Below, one piece after another: positions 4,290-5,706 of a stretch of DNA of 5,706 nt. Source of the stretch: Helicobacteraceae bacterium (GTDB lineage Bacteria; Campylobacterota; Campylobacteria; Campylobacterales; Sulfurimonadaceae); assembly GCA_027056525.1 (NCBI GenBank), contig JALUKO010000029.1:1-5706 (forward strand). Direction: 5' to 3'. The notes beneath the pieces are model-generated. The model saw only the letters and a list, made by a program, of their open reading frames with translations. It was not told where the DNA came from and searched no databases. Position 1 is the first letter of the stretch, and each line of letters starts with the position of its first letter. The translations under genes and the position numbers were made by a program.

Positions 4290-5706
4290 TTGGCACAAAA
4301 AACTATTTTAGTTATTACCGATGGTATAGGTTATAGCGCTAAAACACAATACAATGCATTTTACAATGCTGAAAAACCGACATATGACAAACTTTTTAAA
4401 GAAACTCCCCATTCTCTTATCAATACTTTTGGTTTGAGCGTAGGACTTCCAGAGGGGCAGATGGGTAACTCGGAAGTGGGTCATATGACGATTGGAAGCG
4501 GCAGGATTTTGTATCAGGATTTGGTAAAAATATCTTTAGCTCTTTCTGAACATACACTCGAGTCCAATGAAGTTTTACAAGAGCTGTTTAAAAAATCAGA
4601 CAGACTTCATCTCATAGGTCTTATGAGTGATGGTGGTGTACACTCCCATATAGATCATTTTATGGGTATAGCCGATATTGCGGCAAAAAACGGCAAAAAA
4701 GTTTTTTTACATCTTATCACTGACGGTCGTGATGTTTCACCAACATCTGCACAAAAGTATATTGAGCAGGTGAAAGAGCATCTAAATGACAATGTACGTA
4801 TCGCCACTATAGGTGGACGCTTTTATACTATGGACAGAGATAACCGCTGGGAGAGAGTGCAAAAAGGTTACGATGCCATCGTTAACGCCATGCCAAAAAG
4901 TGAGCTAAGTGTGCAAGAGTATGTTCAAGTTTCTTATCAAAAAGATGAAACAGATGAGTTTATAGTTCCTACCGCATTTGGCGATTATGAAGGTGTTTTG
5001 GAAAATGACAGCGTGTTGACAATCAACTTTAGAAGTGACAGAATGAGAGAGATTGTCACCGCTATCGGCGATGAAAATTTTGATGGTTTTGAAAAAAAGA
5101 ATGTGAAAGTAAATCTTGCAACTATGACAGAGTATGATAAAAGTTTTACCTATCCTGTGCTTTTTAAAAAGGAAGCACCAAAAAACACTTTGGCGGAGGT
5201 TATCTCCAACGCCGGTCTGCGTCAACTCCATACGGCTGAAACAGAGAAGTATGCTCATGTCACTTTCTTTTTAAACGGTGGTATAGATGAGCCCTTTAAA
5301 AATGAAACACGGGTTTTGATACCTTCACCAAAAGTAAGAACATATGATGAAAAGCCTGAGATGAGTGCTCCAGAAGTTGGCGGGGCTGTTCGTAAGGCGA
5401 TGGATGAAGAGTATGACTTTGTCGTGGTAAACTTTGCCAATGGTGATATGGTAGGACATACGGGTAATTTTGAAGCTGCAAAAAAAGCAGTCACCACGGT
5501 TGATGCTGAGCTTGGTAAAATTTTAGCCAAAGCAAAAGAGAAGGATTATGCCGTTGTTCTTACATCTGATCATGGTAACTGTGAAGAGATGCGTGATGAT
5601 GAGGGGCATGTTCTTACAAACCATACTGTAGGGAAGGTGTGGTGTTTTGTCGTGGCTGATGGTGTCTCAAAAGTAGAAGCGGGCGGTTTGAACAACATTG
5701 CACCGA
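4290..5706 (+). CDS. gpmI: 2,3-bisphosphoglycerate-independent phosphoglycerate mutase GpmI, 3' partial
   Basis: GpmI interconverts 3- and 2-phosphoglycerate in the cytoplasm, through a phosphoserine intermediate and two metal ions, in glycolysis and gluconeogenesis. The frame opens at TTG (Shine-Dalgarno AAAGGA, six bases away) and runs 472 codons off the right edge; family length is about 490-515, so roughly the last 20-30 residues are missing. All expected active-site positions are visible: D11 (VITDGIGY), nucleophile S61 in GQMGNSEVGH (56-65), H118 (SDGGVHSH), D148 (DGRDVSP), the arginines of GRFYTMDRDNRWER, R248 and R251 (NFRSDRMRE), K320, D386 and H390 (NGDMVGH), D427 and H428 (TSDHGN), and H445 (NHT). 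ITDGIGYS in place of the common LDGWG is how I remember epsilonproteobacterial GpmI. It is transcribed divergently from mraY-murD, an arrangement I recall from Campylobacter jejuni. Long minus-strand frames inside it are shadows. Confidence 0.97.
   Translation, partial: MAQKTILVITDGIGYSAKTQYNAFYNAEKPTYDKLFKETPHSLINTFGLSVGLPEGQMGNSEVGHMTIGSGRILYQDLVKISLALSEHTLESNEVLQELFKKSDRLHLIGLMSDGGVHSHIDHFMGIADIAAKNGKKVFLHLITDGRDVSPTSAQKYIEQVKEHLNDNVRIATIGGRFYTMDRDNRWERVQKGYDAIVNAMPKSELSVQEYVQVSYQKDETDEFIVPTAFGDYEGVLENDSVLTINFRSDRMREIVTAIGDENFDGFEKKNVKVNLATMTEYDKSFTYPVLFKKEAPKNTLAEVISNAGLRQLHTAETEKYAHVTFFLNGGIDEPFKNETRVLIPSPKVRTYDEKPEMSAPEVGGAVRKAMDEEYDFVVVNFANGDMVGHTGNFEAAKKAVTTVDAELGKILAKAKEKDYAVVLTSDHGNCEEMRDDEGHVLTNHTVGKVWCFVVADGVSKVEAGGLNNIAP

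Noticed and set aside
4905..5530. Overlapping minus-strand open frames of 61-117 codons
   Set aside because: They are shadows of gpmI, whose plus-strand frame has every active-site motif; the shadow proteins show no domain or ribosome binding site.
1..5706. CRISPR array, insertion sequence or defence system
   Set aside because: No regularly spaced repeats, transposase or integrase motifs or terminal repeats are visible, and every long coding frame is assigned to a housekeeping gene.

Overview
The window looks like chromosomal DNA of a Campylobacterota (epsilonproteobacterial) organism, most likely a Sulfurimonas-like sulfur or hydrogen oxidiser. The evidence is an AT-rich composition, an mraY-murD pair divergent from a cofactor-independent phosphoglycerate mutase gene (an order I recall from Campylobacter jejuni), MraY and GpmI sequences of the epsilon type (GpmI begins with ITDGIGYS), and a tmRNA tag of epsilon type (ANNTNYRPALAVA). 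The genus is an inference; the phylum is fairly secure.

Layout. Positions 1-1059 (+) hold the C-terminal ~350 residues of a type II NADH dehydrogenase-like flavoprotein whose start lies left of the window. Positions 1060-1244 are intergenic, with a probable terminator and an 11-bp inverted repeat. Three stable RNA genes follow on the minus strand: ssrA (tmRNA, 1245-1621) and two identical tandem tRNA-Phe(GAA) genes (1709-1784 and 1805-1880), all with encoded CCA. Then come murD (1922-3145, -) and mraY (3145-4206, -), which overlap by one base. Transcription runs mraY, murD, tRNA-Phe, tRNA-Phe, ssrA. After a compact divergent promoter region, gpmI (4290 to beyond the right edge, +) fills the rest. 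It starts at TTG and lacks roughly its last 20-30 residues.

How the genes work together. MraY makes lipid I at the inner membrane. MurD adds D-glutamate to UDP-MurNAc-L-Ala in the cytoplasm. Both belong to peptidoglycan precursor synthesis and appear translationally coupled. GpmI interconverts 3- and 2-phosphoglycerate in central carbon metabolism. tmRNA rescues stalled ribosomes. The left-hand flavoprotein probably passes NADH electrons to quinone.

The most interesting signal is regulatory. The mraY/gpmI intergenic region contains a 27-bp near-perfect palindrome carrying a TATAAT box on each strand, back to back. A second, degenerate copy of the same ~41-43 bp module lies immediately upstream of the tRNA-Phe pair. 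I see no mobile element, CRISPR array, defence island or unknown multi-gene system; the protein-coding part is ordinary housekeeping DNA.
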